37,596 nucleotides of DNA from Pirellulaceae bacterium. Its GTDB lineage: Bacteria > Planctomycetota > Planctomycetia > Pirellulales > Pirellulaceae. Numbering within the stretch: the stretch's first letter is position 1; the number at the start of each line of letters is the position of its first letter. The DNA lies in NCBI GenBank assembly GCA_016784735.1, contig JADHUC010000091.1, positions 1-37,596 on the forward strand, written 5' to 3'. A program made the position numbers and the translations under genes. Shown one piece after another: positions 1 to 9,166 of this stretch. The notes beneath the pieces were generated by a model. That model did no database searches. It was given only the letters and a program-made list of their open reading frames with translations, and was not told where the DNA came from.

Positions 1-575
1 GCAAGCAGAACATCCACCTATGCCTCGCCACCAGCGACGACGGCATCGACTGGAAGAAATGCGAGCAGAATCCTGTCCTTACGGATGATTTCACCAAGGG
101 CCCGACTCGCAATATTACATCGCGGTGCCACGTACGCTACGACGATGGCGTGTTTCGCATGTGGTATTCGCACGCCAAGCCCACGTACCGCATCCGCTAC
201 GCCGAGAGTCTCGACGGGATCCACTGGGAACGCTCGCCGATTCAATTCGCCTTGGAACCCTCGCCCAAACCCGCCTGGGACAGCCAAAAGGTCGAGTACC
301 CGGAAATCGACTTGACCGACGGCCAGTGGCGGATGTGGTTCTGCGGCAACGGTTTCGGCACGGTCGGCTATGCGGAAGGAATCGTCGAGACGGGTGTCAG
401 GCTTGCCCTACGCAGCGGTCCAACCGCCGCCTTCGACGCGTCTTGGTCTGAGTGGAGCCCCCTGGAGCGCGGCGCGGTGATCCCGTCGGGCCGGTTCGTT
501 CAGATCAAGGCCGAACTATGGTCCCAGAATTCCTGTCTCAGCCCGGCGCTGAACAGAGTCGAGCTCGGGAGGTAG
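1..575 (+). CDS. Glycosidase-like beta-propeller protein, 3' end only
   Basis: The gene is cut by the left edge, and the reading frame is open from position 3 to the TAG at 573-575 (about 190 residues visible). The visible part contains repeated propeller-blade motifs of the GH32/43/130 type: TSDDGIDWKKCEQNPVL, then MWYSHAKPTYRIRYAES followed by LDGIHWERSP, then WRMWFCGNGFGTVGYAEG. These families have five-bladed propellers that bind sugars in a central pocket. The last 50 residues look like a separate beta-sandwich tail. The catalytic carboxylates cannot be assigned because the N-terminal blades are missing. A glycan-degrading or carbohydrate-binding role is therefore likely, but the exact family is open. 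No downstream gene is co-directional until 1969, so this is probably the end of its transcription unit. Confidence 0.75.
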   Translation, partial: KQNIHLCLATSDDGIDWKKCEQNPVLTDDFTKGPTRNITSRCHVRYDDGVFRMWYSHAKPTYRIRYAESLDGIHWERSPIQFALEPSPKPAWDSQKVEYPEIDLTDGQWRMWFCGNGFGTVGYAEGIVETGVRLALRSGPTAAFDASWSEWSPLERGAVIPSGRFVQIKAELWSQNSCLSPALNRVELGR

Positions 576-615
576 GTTGCGATTCCTCTTGGTGTTTCCC
601 CGGAAGATGGTCACG

Positions 616-636
616 GCACAGGCGTCCTGCCTGTGC
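616..636. repeat. Short intergenic palindrome (GCACAGGC / GCCTGTGC)
   Basis: An 8-bp perfect stem (616-623 with 629-636) has a 5-nt loop, GTCCT. It lies between the end of the glycosidase and the end of the converging minus-strand gene, so it could act as a bidirectional terminator. There is no T-run. It is one of many unrelated palindromes placed between genes in this window. Confidence 0.5.
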
Positions 637-691
637 ACGGACGTGACACGTAGGTCACTCCGGCATCCGGCCGGATGGGGCGAGAAGAGAG

Positions 692-1015
692 TTAGCACGC
701 GACACTTAGTCGCTCCTGCAGTTTCGACATCGCGATCATCAACTGATTCCACTCGGCAAACAGTTGAGCCGTATCGTGCACTTCGGCATTGTTGCGGCCG
801 AATCCCTGTTCGCTGGTTTGGATTGTTTCACCGAGCACGTAGCATCCGCGCTGGCGAACGTGCTCCTCCTTCTGCTTGGGCGTGAGCGGATCGTCGGGAC
901 AGACAGGCAACACCTGCTCCATACACCGATGAATGCCCCACAACGCGGCGCCTTGCGCGTCGTCGGCCTCCGTAACGGTTTGCAGCGTACCGGACTCCAC
1001 GTAATACTTGGCCAT
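692..1015 (-). CDS. Small conserved-type hypothetical protein, 107 aa
   Basis: This is a 107-residue soluble protein with no signal peptide or membrane segment. It starts MAKYYVESGTLQTVTEAD and contains ALWGIHRCMEQVLPVCPDD. I recognise this as a planctomycete-type hypothetical but know no function. The start is well supported: on the coding strand an AAGGAG box lies about 7 nt before the ATG (complement of 1020-1027). The C-terminal third is rich in charged and polar residues and is probably helical. The next gene on this strand (1287-1649) lies about 270 bp upstream, so the two need not be co-transcribed. Confidence 0.7.
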   Translation of the reverse strand: MAKYYVESGTLQTVTEADDAQGAALWGIHRCMEQVLPVCPDDPLTPKQKEEHVRQRGCYVLGETIQTSEQGFGRNNAEVHDTAQLFAEWNQLMIAMSKLQERLSVAC

Positions 1016-1286
1016 TTACCTACTCCTTTTTTCGAGTTTGAAATTGTGACTTCCGTGCTTGCATTCGGCTCTGTTAGATGTTTTCGCCGCACCTGTGACA
1101 CGGTTGGTCACGAGCACACCGAATTCTGCGAAATGCCGTCGGACAACGATAAGGTTTCGTATCATTCAACGACGAGCGTCCGCGATCCGGCGTCATGCAT
1201 TGTCTCCCGTCTATACGGCAAGGCAAGTCGAATGTTCGGATTCGACAAGTGCTAGCATCTTGGCGCAGAACGCGCATACGCCAACT

Positions 1287-1649
1287 CTAGTCTGGCGCAT
1301 CGCCACCGAGCCAGGACAGATATGCCTCGCGATCCATTTGCCGCATGGCCTGGAGAGCGGGCATGGCCAGCGCCTTGTACTCCGCCAAGCTCAGTCCATA
1401 CTCCATCGGCCGCTCGGCCCGGTACATCAGATCGTCAACATCCGCGGCCGCTTTGTCGATCAGCGCCAGCAGAGAGTCGCGGTTCCCCTGGCTCAACTTG
1501 AGAATAGCCAATTGCACACGTGCTGTGTCGTCGGCTGCGCGTTTCGTGTCGCATTGATCCAAAACCTGCAGCAGGGCCGCTGCGTCCTCGGCGGGGAAGA
1601 CCTCACTGATTTTCCGCCTGACCTGATCTCTCGTGAATTCCACCGACAT
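1287..1649 (-). CDS. Small helical hypothetical protein, 120 aa
   Basis: The frame is open further upstream, but I place the start at the ATG at 1649 (MSVEFTRDQVRRKISEVF). A GGAG box lies about 10 nt before it, and the residues before that Met read like untranslated sequence (Arg/Cys-rich, no pattern). The protein is acidic and almost entirely helix-forming (EDAAALLQVLDQCDTKRAAD, ARVQLAILKLSQGN), with no signal peptide. No known family was recognised. It diverges from the moxR-led block, separated by about 320 bp that should hold both promoters. Confidence 0.6.
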   Translation of the reverse strand: MSVEFTRDQVRRKISEVFPAEDAAALLQVLDQCDTKRAADDTARVQLAILKLSQGNRDSLLALIDKAAADVDDLMYRAERPMEYGLSLAEYKALAMPALQAMRQMDREAYLSWLGGDAPD

Positions 1650-1968
1650 CGGTCTGATTCTCCAGTTGCTGAACTCAGCCCCAACCGCCCGCCGCAAAAC
1701 AACACTGGAACAACAAGTTTCTCGGAGTATCCTAGGATAGAGGGTACGATGGTCGGACCCGCGATGCAGCCATACCGTAGCTGACATCATACTGTCACGG
1801 TTTGCTTGGGAAATCCATGTGGTTTACAACAGAACCCACCAAATAGGGCCATTTCAAGTATGGCCTCCGTTGAACATCCGCTCGGGGCTGTGGCACTAAA
1901 CTTAGTTGGGCGATCCACAAACCGCTCGTTGTTGGGACTTGTATATACCTCAAGAAAGGCAAAACCGA
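1650..1968. other. Divergent intergenic region upstream of the moxR block
   Basis: This 319-bp gap separates two divergently oriented genes and must contain the promoters for both. It has an AT-richer part near 1790-1950, including a TATATA at 1942-1947. I cannot find a convincing -35/-10 pair at proper spacing, so no promoter is called. No convincing small gene is present. Confidence 0.4.
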
Positions 1969-3039
1969 ATGTCAACTGAAGAGGCCGGCGGCCAGTCCTA
2001 TTCACCGGGGCAGTCTGAGGCATTTGAGCGTCTGCAAGAAGCTCGTGAGAAGATTATGGAACAGTTGTCCCAAGTGATTGTGGGGCAGGTGGACGTAATC
2101 GAGGAATTGTTGATCTCGCTGTTCAGTCGTGGCCATTGCCTGTTGGAGGGTGTGCCGGGGCTGGCCAAGACACTGATGATCAGCACCCTGTCGCGAACGC
2201 TGAATCTGTCGTTCAGCCGGATTCAGTTCACGCCAGACCTGATGCCGGCAGACATCACAGGCACCGAGATCCTTGAAGAAAACCGTTCCACCGGCGCCCG
2301 TGAACGGCGCTTTATGGAAGGTCCGATTTTCTCGCACATCATCCTGGCAGACGAAATCAACCGGACGCCCCCGAAGACGCAGGCTGCTTTGCTGGAGGCC
2401 ATGCAAGAGCGTCAAACCACGGTCGGACGCGTGCGGCACCAGATGTCAGATCCTTTCTTCGTCCTGGCCACGCAGAACCCGATCGAGCAGGAAGGCACCT
2501 ACCCGCTGCCCGAGGCCCAGCAAGACCGCTTTATGTTCAAGGTCTTTGTGAACTATCCAAGCTTCGACGAAGAATTCGAAGTCGCTCGGCGAACCACCAC
2601 GATCCAAACGGACGACATCAAGCCTGTGATGTCCGCCGAGGATATCCTCACGCTGCAGCGCATGGTGCGAGAAGTGCCGGTCACCGATCACGTGATTCGG
2701 TATGCGTTGTCGCTGGTTCGGCAGACGCGTGTCGGCTATCCGGGCGCTCCGGATTTCGTCGAGGAGATGATTGCCTGGGGTGCCGGACCTCGCGCGGTGC
2801 AGTTCCTGATTCTGGGCGGCAAAGCCAGAGCCCTGTTGCACGGCCGGACGCACGTTTCCACCGACGACATACAGGCGTTGGCCAAACCGGTGTTTCGACA
2901 CCGCATCGTGGTGAACTTCGCTGCCGAGAGCGAAGGCGTTACGTCGGACAGCCTGATTGAACGACTCGTCTCGATCACACCCACCAAGGAAGACGAACTA
3001 ACAAGCGATGCCCGATTCCAAAAGATTTTTGCATCCTGA
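1969..3039 (+). CDS. MoxR-family AAA+ ATPase
   Basis: This 356-residue protein is a standard-length MoxR ATPase. Visible motifs are Walker A GVPGLAKT (residues 61-68), Walker B IILADEINR (LADE at 126-129) followed by the typical TPPKTQAALLEAMQE, and sensor 1 in FFVLATQNP (near 165-171) followed by EGTYPLPEAQQDRF. MoxR proteins hydrolyse ATP to remodel or activate partner proteins, usually the vWA proteins encoded next to them. I chose the ATG at 1969 (MSTEEAGGQ), preceded by AAAGG, over an in-frame ATG 63 bp upstream. The last 32 bp overlap the DUF58 gene, which implies translational coupling. It is the first gene of the plus-strand block and its ATPase motor. The ADE of Walker B and the ATQNP sensor are intact, so it should be active. 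Confidence 0.95.
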   Translation: MSTEEAGGQSYSPGQSEAFERLQEAREKIMEQLSQVIVGQVDVIEELLISLFSRGHCLLEGVPGLAKTLMISTLSRTLNLSFSRIQFTPDLMPADITGTEILEENRSTGARERRFMEGPIFSHIILADEINRTPPKTQAALLEAMQERQTTVGRVRHQMSDPFFVLATQNPIEQEGTYPLPEAQQDRFMFKVFVNYPSFDEEFEVARRTTTIQTDDIKPVMSAEDILTLQRMVREVPVTDHVIRYALSLVRQTRVGYPGAPDFVEEMIAWGAGPRAVQFLILGGKARALLHGRTHVSTDDIQALAKPVFRHRIVVNFAAESEGVTSDSLIERLVSITPTKEDELTSDARFQKIFAS

Positions 3040-3910
3040 GGCGATCAAGCGCATCTCGCGACTGGACCTGCGGGCGCGGCACATCGTCGAAGGTTTTCTT
3101 TCGGGTATGCACCGCAGTCCGTATTTTGGACAGTCCGTCGAGTTTCTGCAGCATCGCGAATACGTAGCGGGCGACGACCTGCGCCACGTGGACTGGAAGG
3201 TCTGGGCCAAGCAGGATCGCCTGTACGTGAAACAGTACGAAGAGGACACCAACCTGCGATGTACCATGCTGGTGGACGTGTCCAACAGCATGGTTTACGG
3301 CCGTGGCGCGCTGAACAAGTACGAATACGCCTGTACGGTCGTCAGTAGCCTGGCGTACCTCCTGTTGAAGCAGCAAGACGCCGTGGGCTGTCTGGCGTTT
3401 GACGAAAAGGTGCGCACTCGCGTTCCCGTTCGCAGCAAGCGGAACCACATCAATTCGATCATCCAGTCGTTAAACGTCACCGAGCCGCAAGACAAGACCG
3501 AGATGTACACGATCCTGCGTGCGGCGGCCGAGAACCTACCGCGACGCGGTATGATCGTGCTGGTTTCGGATTTGCTGGCCGACCTGGAAGGAACGATCAA
3601 GGGTCTGAAACTGCTGCGACAGCGCGGCCACGACGTATTGGTGTTTCATGTCATGGACGACGACGAACTGGATTTCCCGTTCTCCGGCCCAACCCGGTTC
3701 GAAGGCCTCGAGACGCTGGACCATTTGAACTGCAATCCTCGAGCGTTACGCGAAGGCTACTTGGAAGCATTGAACGCCTTTCTGGACGAAATCCGCCGTC
3801 GCTGTGCTCGCAACACGGTCGACTACGCATTGATTCGCACCAGTCAGCCGTTGGATGCCGCGTTGGCGACCTATTTGAGTAACCGACTAGGGATGCACCA
3901 TAGGAACTGA
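3008..3910 (+). CDS. DUF58 / vWA-fold protein, MoxR partner
   Basis: This 300-residue cytoplasmic protein carries the DUF58 signature around residues 50-75 (REYVAGDDLRHVDWKVWAK). A vWA-type metal site follows (MLVDVSNSM, with D90-S92-S94) and the middle segment MIVLVSDLLADLEG. DUF58 proteins are the usual companions of MoxR ATPases, and their vWA fold is thought to be the surface that MoxR acts on. The ATG lies inside the end of the moxR gene (32-bp overlap). There is no membrane segment in this copy, unlike longer DUF58 proteins. A 124-bp gap filled with repeats separates it from the next gene. Confidence 0.93.
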   Translation: MPDSKRFLHPEAIKRISRLDLRARHIVEGFLSGMHRSPYFGQSVEFLQHREYVAGDDLRHVDWKVWAKQDRLYVKQYEEDTNLRCTMLVDVSNSMVYGRGALNKYEYACTVVSSLAYLLLKQQDAVGCLAFDEKVRTRVPVRSKRNHINSIIQSLNVTEPQDKTEMYTILRAAAENLPRRGMIVLVSDLLADLEGTIKGLKLLRQRGHDVLVFHVMDDDELDFPFSGPTRFEGLETLDHLNCNPRALREGYLEALNAFLDEIRRRCARNTVDYALIRTSQPLDAALATYLSNRLGMHHRN

Positions 3911-3913
3911 GGG

Positions 3914-4024
3914 AAAATGACCAATGACCAAATCCCAATGACCAATTGAAGAGTGTCCCGGCCTCAGACTTCGCCATGTGCACTTCAGCTTCACCTGACA
4001 CCCGACACCTGACACCCGACACCC
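3914..4024. repeat. Composite of short direct repeats inside the moxR block
   Basis: Two direct-repeat patches fill the gap between the DUF58 and BatA-like genes. AATGACCAA occurs three times (3916-3924, 3923-3931, 3937-3945). Positions 3992-4024 then alternate GACACCT and GACACCC units. The second patch matches the repeat near 30845-31060 in type, so it is a mobile or recurrent intergenic sequence, not a one-off. The next ATG (4035) lacks a clear ribosome-binding site because this patch sits where it should be. Confidence 0.7.
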
Positions 4025-4034
4025 ATATCCAATC

Positions 4035-6359
4035 ATGCAATTCGTCCATCAAGCACTCACCTGGGGATTCCTCCTCGTTCTGATTCCGCTGTTGATCCAC
4101 CTGATCAACATGATGCGGCACCGGCGCGTGAAGTGGGCAGCGATGGAGTTTCTGCTGCAAGCCTACAAAAAGCATCGGAAGTGGATCTGGCTCAAACAGC
4201 TTATCCTGTTGCTGATGCGCATGGCCGCGTTCGCTCTGATTGTGGCCATGCTTGCCCAGTGGGTCACGCGCGGCGAGTGGCTTAACCTCTTCGGCGGCAA
4301 GCCGACGCATCACTACGTGCTGCTGGACGACAGCTATTCCATGTCCGACCGGTTTGGCGGGGCCAGCGCGTACGAAACCGGACTGGCCGCGATCCAGCGA
4401 ATCGGGGCTCAAGCTGCCGCTCAAGACACGGCGCAGAAATTCACGCTGATACGCTACTCGCGCGCCGCTCGCGCATCGGCCAACGGCGGCGAGGACACCG
4501 ACTTCAATCAGATCGCCGATTTCAACGCCGAGGTCGTCGCCCCTGATTTCGATGTCATGCTGGAAGAAAGGCGTAACACGTTTCACGTGACGGAGTTGTC
4601 CGTCGGACCGCAGGCCGCGATGGCGGCGCTTGCCCAATTGGTCAAGCAGTCTGGCGAAGAAAACCGCATCGTGTACATGGTCTCGGATTTTCGCACGGGC
4701 CAGTGGGACAATCCGGCCGAGACTCGCGAGACTCTGCGTCAGGTCGAGCGGTCGCCTGCGGAGATCCATCTGGTCGCCTGCTCGCGGAGCACGCGGCAAA
4801 ACCTCGGTATCATCGACGTGCGACCGGCTAACGAGACCCAGGCGGCGGGCGTTCCGCTGTTTGTCAACGTAACGGTGAAAAACTACGGAACGGAGTTGGC
4901 CCGAAACGTCCAACTGAAAGTCCGCACCCGATTCTATGATCCGGAGGCACAGCAAACGGTCGCGCCGGAGGCTCTGACGGCCCGAGTTGAAGAATTGCCC
5001 ACGGTCCTGATCGAGGAAATCGAAGCGGGCCAGACGGTCACGCGACGCGCCCAGGCGTACTTCCCCGAACCCGGCCGGCATGTGATCGAAGCAACCCTGC
5101 CGGACGATCCCGTGGGCGCGGACAATTTCCGCTGGTGCGTTGTCGATTTCCCGGAGGACGAACCCGTCTTGATCGTCGACGGTTCGACCGAACAGCGCCA
5201 TGCCTACTTCCTGGAATCGGTATTCTTGCCGGGGGGACGAGCGAATACGGGTATTCGCCCGGAGATCAACACGGCGGCGTTTCTGCGAGACACGACGCCC
5301 GAAGTGTTGGCCGGCTATCGCGTCGTCTACTTGCTGGACGTGCCTCGTTTGGACGATCGAGCCATCGACAATCTGGAGGCTTACGTCGAAGGTGGCGGCG
5401 GACTGTGCTTCTTCGTCGGACCCAACGTCAATTTCTCGTTCTACACCAATCGGCTGCATCGTGGCGGCGAAGGACTGTTCCCGTTGCCACTCGGAGGCGA
5501 CGACTTCTTGCCCGCCGAAGCCATGGAAAACACGCCGGACGTCGAAGTCACGGACCATCCGGTCTTCAGCGTTTTTCTGGGCGAACGAAATCCTTTTGTT
5601 CGATTGATCACCGTCGATCAATACCTTCGGCCCCCACAGGACTGGCGACGTGACCCCAATTCAACCGTCCGAATCGCGGCTTTCCTGCGAAACAAGATGC
5701 CGCTGGCCGTAGAGCACAAGTTTGGCGAAGGCCGCGTAATGGCGATGCTGACGACGGTCGCCCCGGACTGGAACAATTGGGGCAACGATCCCAGCTTTGT
5801 CGTCGTGGCACTGAAGCTGCAGTCCTATCTGGCCTCGGCCCAGCGCACTGTCGAATCGCGGCCCGTGGGTGCCCCGGTCACGGTGCAAATGGAAGCGGAC
5901 AAGTATCGCCAGGACTTGCAGTTTATCATCCCAGGCGAGACTCCGGAAGCGCGCCTGGTGATTGATCGCGTGGCAGCCAAGTCACCGACCAATTCACTTG
6001 TGATGGCCGCGGCTATTGGCCGGGCGTCGTTTGCTGAGGAAGGCGAAACGGACCGCGGCGGCATCTACGAAGCCTGGCCGGTCACGACGGCCGGCGAGGC
6101 GGACGTACGACGCTTTGCCCTTAACGTCGAACCGACCGAAGGCGATTTGGCGATGGTCGATTCGAAGTCGCTGATCGAGAACCTGGATCCGGTGAAAGCC
6201 GAATTCCGCTACGCGGACGAGTTCAGCTACGATTTGGCGGGTTTGGCCGGCAACAACCGAAGTCTGTTGCTCATGTGCCTCTTGATCGTTCTGCTGCTTG
6301 CCGAGCAGATCATGGGATATTCCGCGAGTTACCATCCAGCGAAAGGTGCCGTGCCCTGA
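4035..6359 (+). CDS. BatA-like membrane protein with vWA domain
   Basis: This 774-residue protein begins with the BatA/aerotolerance N-terminal domain: a first membrane helix (ALTWGFLLVLIPLLIHLI, about 7-25), the basic MMRHRRVKWAAMEFLL stretch, and a second helix (about 55-76). A vWA domain follows with the metal motif DDSYS (D98, S100, S102). A CARDB-like beta-sandwich (about 260-360) and a GATase-like Rossmann region (PVLIVDG ... YRVVYLLDVPRLDD ... GGGGLCFFVGPNVN) come next. A last helix (LLLMCLLIVLLLAEQIMGY) lies near the C-terminus. Bat proteins are membrane vWA partners of MoxR, with proposed roles in envelope stress or assembly. The stop and the next start overlap in TGATG at 6357-6361. 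No Shine-Dalgarno sequence is visible before the ATG. Confidence 0.9.
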   Translation: MQFVHQALTWGFLLVLIPLLIHLINMMRHRRVKWAAMEFLLQAYKKHRKWIWLKQLILLLMRMAAFALIVAMLAQWVTRGEWLNLFGGKPTHHYVLLDDSYSMSDRFGGASAYETGLAAIQRIGAQAAAQDTAQKFTLIRYSRAARASANGGEDTDFNQIADFNAEVVAPDFDVMLEERRNTFHVTELSVGPQAAMAALAQLVKQSGEENRIVYMVSDFRTGQWDNPAETRETLRQVERSPAEIHLVACSRSTRQNLGIIDVRPANETQAAGVPLFVNVTVKNYGTELARNVQLKVRTRFYDPEAQQTVAPEALTARVEELPTVLIEEIEAGQTVTRRAQAYFPEPGRHVIEATLPDDPVGADNFRWCVVDFPEDEPVLIVDGSTEQRHAYFLESVFLPGGRANTGIRPEINTAAFLRDTTPEVLAGYRVVYLLDVPRLDDRAIDNLEAYVEGGGGLCFFVGPNVNFSFYTNRLHRGGEGLFPLPLGGDDFLPAEAMENTPDVEVTDHPVFSVFLGERNPFVRLITVDQYLRPPQDWRRDPNSTVRIAAFLRNKMPLAVEHKFGEGRVMAMLTTVAPDWNNWGNDPSFVVVALKLQSYLASAQRTVESRPVGAPVTVQMEADKYRQDLQFIIPGETPEARLVIDRVAAKSPTNSLVMAAAIGRASFAEEGETDRGGIYEAWPVTTAGEADVRRFALNVEPTEGDLAMVDSKSLIENLDPVKAEFRYADEFSYDLAGLAGNNRSLLLMCLLIVLLLAEQIMGYSASYHPAKGAVP

Positions 6360-9142
6360 TGGCTAGCATGTACCTGTTGGCCGCAGACGCGGCCAGCGAG
6401 TTTTATCAGTTCGCCCGAGTGCAAGCCATGTCCGAATGGTGGCATTGGCTAGTTCTGATGGCCGTGTGTGCCGCCGTGTTGGTCTACGTGGTGGTGATGT
6501 ACCGTTTCGACAGTGTCGAACTGTCGCGTGGCCTGAGCTGGCTTCTGGTGGGGCTGCGCTTGCTGGCGTTTGCCGGCGTCCTGTTCTATTTCCTGAATCT
6601 CGAAAAACGGGCCGAACGCAAACTGGTCAAGAACTCGCGTGCTCTGTTGTTGGTCGACACCAGCCAAAGCATGGGACTGCCGAATTCCGAGTCGGCCAAC
6701 AGGGCGGACAGTTCGACTCGCATACAACAAGTGGTCAACGAATTGGCCACAGGACCGCTGCTGGAAGACCTCCGCCAGAAACACGATGTGGTGGTATACC
6801 GCTTCGACCAGGAATCGAAACCCAGCGAGGTCGCGTCGCTGCCTAAGCTTGCTTCGGCCGACGACGACGAACCGACTTTGTCAGCCGCGGAAGTACACGG
6901 CCGCCAGTTGCGCGAAGCGCGCACCACGGCAACCGTGGCCGGAGCTTTCCTGCTGGCAAGTGTACTGTTCGGCTTCGTCCACCTGATGACAGGGCGCGGG
7001 GCTTCAAGTCCCGATAGAACGGCATGGGCACTGTTGGTCAGTTTGTTCTCGCTGATCGTTGCCGTGGTTGTGTTGGCGGTTGGGAATCTGCGCAACCCGG
7101 ATGTTGGGTTTCTTGCGATGATCGGACTCGAAGACGGCCAGTTCACAGAAGACGACACTGGTACGTCGCCTGATCCCGAATCGGAGGCAGAATCGCTCGA
7201 ACCCGCGAACATCGACTGGCCCGAAGCGTTGGCGGCCCACGGCTTGAAGACCCGCTTGGGCGAAGCGCTTCGCTACCTGGTCAACAAAGAACGGGGCGGC
7301 CCGGTGGCCGGCATCGTGGTGTTTACCGACGGCCAGAGGAACGCCGGAGCCGAATGTTCGGTGGCGACCACCATGGCCCGGCTGGCAGAGATTCCGGTAT
7401 ACACGGTTGGCATGGGCAGCGAGAAACGCCCTGAGAACGTCCTGGTCCTTGATTTGGATGCCCCGGAGCGTGTCTATCCGGGCGACCGCTTCACCGTGAC
7501 CGGACACATTCAAGCCACGAACGTCAACAGCCGTTCGGTCCAAGTCAAGCTGACCTCGGCACCCACGGGAGCAGCCGAAGGCGAGAAAGTGGAAACGGTC
7601 GAAGAGGAGGATCGCGTCGAACTGGGCGAAGACGGCAAGATCGTTACCATCAAGTTCGAAGTCACACCGAAAGAAAGCGGCCGGCGAACATACAAACTGT
7701 CCGTCACACCTCCTGCAGGCGATCAGAATAAGCTTGACGATTTCAAGACGGCGAACGTCGAGGTGGTCGAACGCAAAACGAAAGTGCTGTTGATGGCCGG
7801 CGGACCGTCACGCGAATTCCGTTTCCTGAGAAACCTGCTCTTCCGAGACCGAGACACGACGGTGGACGTCTGGCTTCAGACCGGCAAGCCGGGTATTTCG
7901 CAGGAGGCGGACGACCTGCTGTTCGATTTCCCGGAGAGCGCGGACGAGTTGTTCGAATACGACTGCATTGTGGCGTTTGATCCCGACTGGACCCAGCTTG
8001 ATTTTCTTCACATACAAGACCTGGAGAAGTGGATAGCCGAGAAAGCAGGCGGATTGATCGTGGTGGCCGGTCCGGTTCACACACCGCAATGGGCCGACTT
8101 GCGGCGGAGTGATACTCGCTTCGACACGATACGTTCGCTTTATCCGGTGGCGCTCTACACCAGCGGGTCAGCCACACTCGGCTTGGGCCGATTCGGCGGC
8201 AAGGACTCGTGGCCGCTGGAATTCACACGAGAAGGGCTGGAATCCGAATTCCTCTGGCTCGAAGACGATCCGGTCAACAGCGAAGGCGCATGGGCTTCCT
8301 TCGAAGGCGTGTACGGCTACTACGCCGTCAAGGATCCCAAGCCGGGGGCACGCATCTACGCTCGATTTTCCGATCCCAGCACGTCGATCGACGAGGATTT
8401 GCCGATCTACCTCGCGGGTCATTTCTACGGTGCCGGTCGCGTGTTTTTCCAGGCCAGTGGCGAGATGTGGCGTATCCGGGCCTTGGACGAGACGTACTTC
8501 GAACGGTACTACACCAAACTGCTGCGCTGGGTTGCACAGGGCCGGCTGCTGCGGGATTCGGTCCATGGCGTCCTGTTGGTCGACAAGGATCGCTGCCTGT
8601 TGGGCGACACGGTTGTGGTGCAAGCGATCTTGACCGACTCCCAGAATCAGCCCCTGACCGCGCCGGAAGTCACGGGTAGTTTGATTCAACCTAACGGCAA
8701 CCGAACGGCACTAACCTTACGAGCCGTCAAGGGCGGTGCCCGCGATGGTACTTATGCAGGGCAGTTCACGGCCGTCGAACAGAACGACTATCGTTTGGAA
8801 CTGCGGCCGCCGCACGCTGAATTGGACGAACTGCTGGTTCGCGAGGTTCGCGTCCGCGCGCCGGAAGTGGAAATCGAAAAACCCGAACGGAACGACCCCT
8901 TGCTTACCGAGATTGCCCAGACGACTGGCGGAGAGTACTACGTCGGCATCGACGCTGCAGTCGGACGGGCCGGCAGTCTGCCTCCGTTGGTGAACGCACT
9001 GCAGACACAGGACCACGTGACCTATTTACCCGGTACGCCGGATAGGGATTTCGAGCGGCGGCTGATGACCTGGTTGATGGGGCTGATTTGCGGTTTGCTG
9101 GCCTTCGAATGGTTGCTCCGACGGATTAGTCGTCTAGCATAG
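6359..9142 (+). CDS. Large membrane vWA protein with helical hairpin inside the vWA domain
   Basis: The protein has 927 residues from the ATG at 6359, which overlaps the previous stop by one base. A second ATG at 6428 (MSEWWHWLVLM) is also possible. Two helices (WWHWLVLMAVCAAVLVYVVV; LSWLLVGLRLLAFAGVLFYF) precede the vWA metal motif DTSQSM. The vWA fold is interrupted by an acidic stretch plus two extra membrane helices (about residues 189-210 and 221-244), and resumes at TRLGEALRYLVN and GIVVFTDGQRNAG. A beta-sandwich, a GATase-like domain (TKVLLMAGGPSREF) and a C-terminal helix (LMTWLMGLICGLLAFEWLL) follow. It is the second large vWA protein after the BatA-like one, as in planctomycete MoxR loci, and is likely a stable partner of it in the inner membrane. 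Confidence 0.85.
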   Translation: MASMYLLAADAASEFYQFARVQAMSEWWHWLVLMAVCAAVLVYVVVMYRFDSVELSRGLSWLLVGLRLLAFAGVLFYFLNLEKRAERKLVKNSRALLLVDTSQSMGLPNSESANRADSSTRIQQVVNELATGPLLEDLRQKHDVVVYRFDQESKPSEVASLPKLASADDDEPTLSAAEVHGRQLREARTTATVAGAFLLASVLFGFVHLMTGRGASSPDRTAWALLVSLFSLIVAVVVLAVGNLRNPDVGFLAMIGLEDGQFTEDDTGTSPDPESEAESLEPANIDWPEALAAHGLKTRLGEALRYLVNKERGGPVAGIVVFTDGQRNAGAECSVATTMARLAEIPVYTVGMGSEKRPENVLVLDLDAPERVYPGDRFTVTGHIQATNVNSRSVQVKLTSAPTGAAEGEKVETVEEEDRVELGEDGKIVTIKFEVTPKESGRRTYKLSVTPPAGDQNKLDDFKTANVEVVERKTKVLLMAGGPSREFRFLRNLLFRDRDTTVDVWLQTGKPGISQEADDLLFDFPESADELFEYDCIVAFDPDWTQLDFLHIQDLEKWIAEKAGGLIVVAGPVHTPQWADLRRSDTRFDTIRSLYPVALYTSGSATLGLGRFGGKDSWPLEFTREGLESEFLWLEDDPVNSEGAWASFEGVYGYYAVKDPKPGARIYARFSDPSTSIDEDLPIYLAGHFYGAGRVFFQASGEMWRIRALDETYFERYYTKLLRWVAQGRLLRDSVHGVLLVDKDRCLLGDTVVVQAILTDSQNQPLTAPEVTGSLIQPNGNRTALTLRAVKGGARDGTYAGQFTAVEQNDYRLELRPPHAELDELLVREVRVRAPEVEIEKPERNDPLLTEIAQTTGGEYYVGIDAAVGRAGSLPPLVNALQTQDHVTYLPGTPDRDFERRLMTWLMGLICGLLAFEWLLRRISRLA

Positions 9143-9166
9143 GAACTGTGGATAACTAAGGAATCG

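Noticed and set aside
1900..1968. Sigma-70 promoter for moxR around TATATA at 1942-1947
   Set aside because: No acceptable -35 box at 16-18 bp; the motif alone is too weak to call.
3651..5621. Long open frame of 656 codons on the minus strand opposite the BatA-like gene
   Set aside because: It lies antisense to clear DUF58 and BatA-like domains, has no family motif, and is Arg/Gln/Asp-rich as expected from the complement of GC-rich coding DNA.
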